A stretch of 5,559 nucleotides of DNA from Sulfolobus sp. UBA167 (lineage in GTDB: Archaea; Thermoproteota; Thermoprotei_A; Sulfolobales; Sulfolobaceae), in contig DAHF01000100.1 in NCBI GenBank assembly GCA_002495845.1, positions 1,053 through 6,611 of the forward strand, given 5' to 3'. The notes under the pieces were generated by a model. It had not been told where the DNA came from and searched no databases. It saw only the letters and a list, made by a program, of their open reading frames with translations. This document shows, in pieces, positions 5,450 to 5,559 of the stretch. A program made the position numbers and the translations under genes. Numbering within the stretch: the stretch's first letter is position 1; each line of letters opens with the position of its first letter.

Positions 5450-5469
5450 GCATAGAAAAAAGATATAGT

Positions 5470-5491
5470 AAAAAAGATTTTTTGGTTTTTC
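5470..5491 (+). terminator. T-rich terminator after fumC
   Basis: About 20 bases past the fumC stop, AAAAAA-GA-TTTTTT (5470-5483) forms a small A/T inverted repeat and is followed by GG and a further run of five T (5486-5490). The two U-tracts in a row are a typical archaeal termination signal. Confidence 0.65.
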
Positions 5492-5513
5492 CCCTTCCTT
5501 GCTTAGTCGATCT

Positions 5514-5559
5514 GTTGAATATTTTTACATTATTTTTACTATATTATCTTCTTTTCAAT
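5514..5559 (+). promoter_or_regulatory. AT-rich right edge, possible promoter of a gene beyond the window
   Basis: The last 45 bases are almost all A/T with TATA-like stretches (ATATTTTTACATTATTTTTACTATATTAT). They could be the core promoter of a rightward gene starting outside the window, or more terminator sequence. No start codon can be tied to it here. Confidence 0.25.

Noticed and set aside
1..5559. CRISPR array
   Set aside because: No regularly spaced repeats of 24-37 bases occur anywhere in the window, despite the CRISPR-ancillary-like gene.

Overview
The window looks like chromosomal DNA of a thermoacidophilic crenarchaeon of the order Sulfolobales (Sulfolobus, Acidianus or Metallosphaera type). 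The evidence is the class II fumarate hydratase, which fits my recollection of Sulfolobus fumarases, arginine codons that are mostly AGG/AGA, TATA-like boxes about 25-30 bases before the start codons, almost no Shine-Dalgarno sequences, and T-rich archaeal terminators. The genus cannot be fixed from this sequence alone.

Layout from left to right. Bases 143-1732 (+) encode a 12-helix APC-superfamily amino acid/polyamine permease with its own TATA-like box. Bases 1836-2204 (+) encode a 122-residue protein, apparently leaderless, whose pattern loosely resembles the NifX/dinitrogenase-cofactor fold. A T/A-rich intergenic stretch then serves as a convergent terminator. Bases 2299-3648 (-) encode a 449-residue protein with an N-terminal Rossmann-like domain resembling CARF (the cyclic-oligoadenylate sensor of type III CRISPR ancillary proteins) and a C-terminal PIN nuclease domain with its acidic residues present. 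Bases 3649-4129 hold no convincing protein gene but contain several hairpins, a TATA-like box and a long-range paired RNA-like structure. Bases 4130-5449 (+) encode fumarase (fumC), followed by a T-rich terminator.

The genes do not form one operon. Each has its own upstream region, and the permease, NifX-like protein and fumarase appear to be independent housekeeping units. The candidate accessory material is the CARF-PIN gene plus the structured non-coding stretch behind it, together about 1.8 kb between two ordinary genes. No CRISPR array and no other cas gene lies in the window, so the CARF-PIN protein is either an orphan effector acting in trans with a type III CRISPR system elsewhere, or part of a separate nucleotide-signalling or RNA-cleavage defence. 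The structured stretch at about 3880-4068 could be a stand-alone non-coding RNA or the decayed 3' end of a TnpB-type transposon with its guide RNA. The sequence alone does not decide between these.
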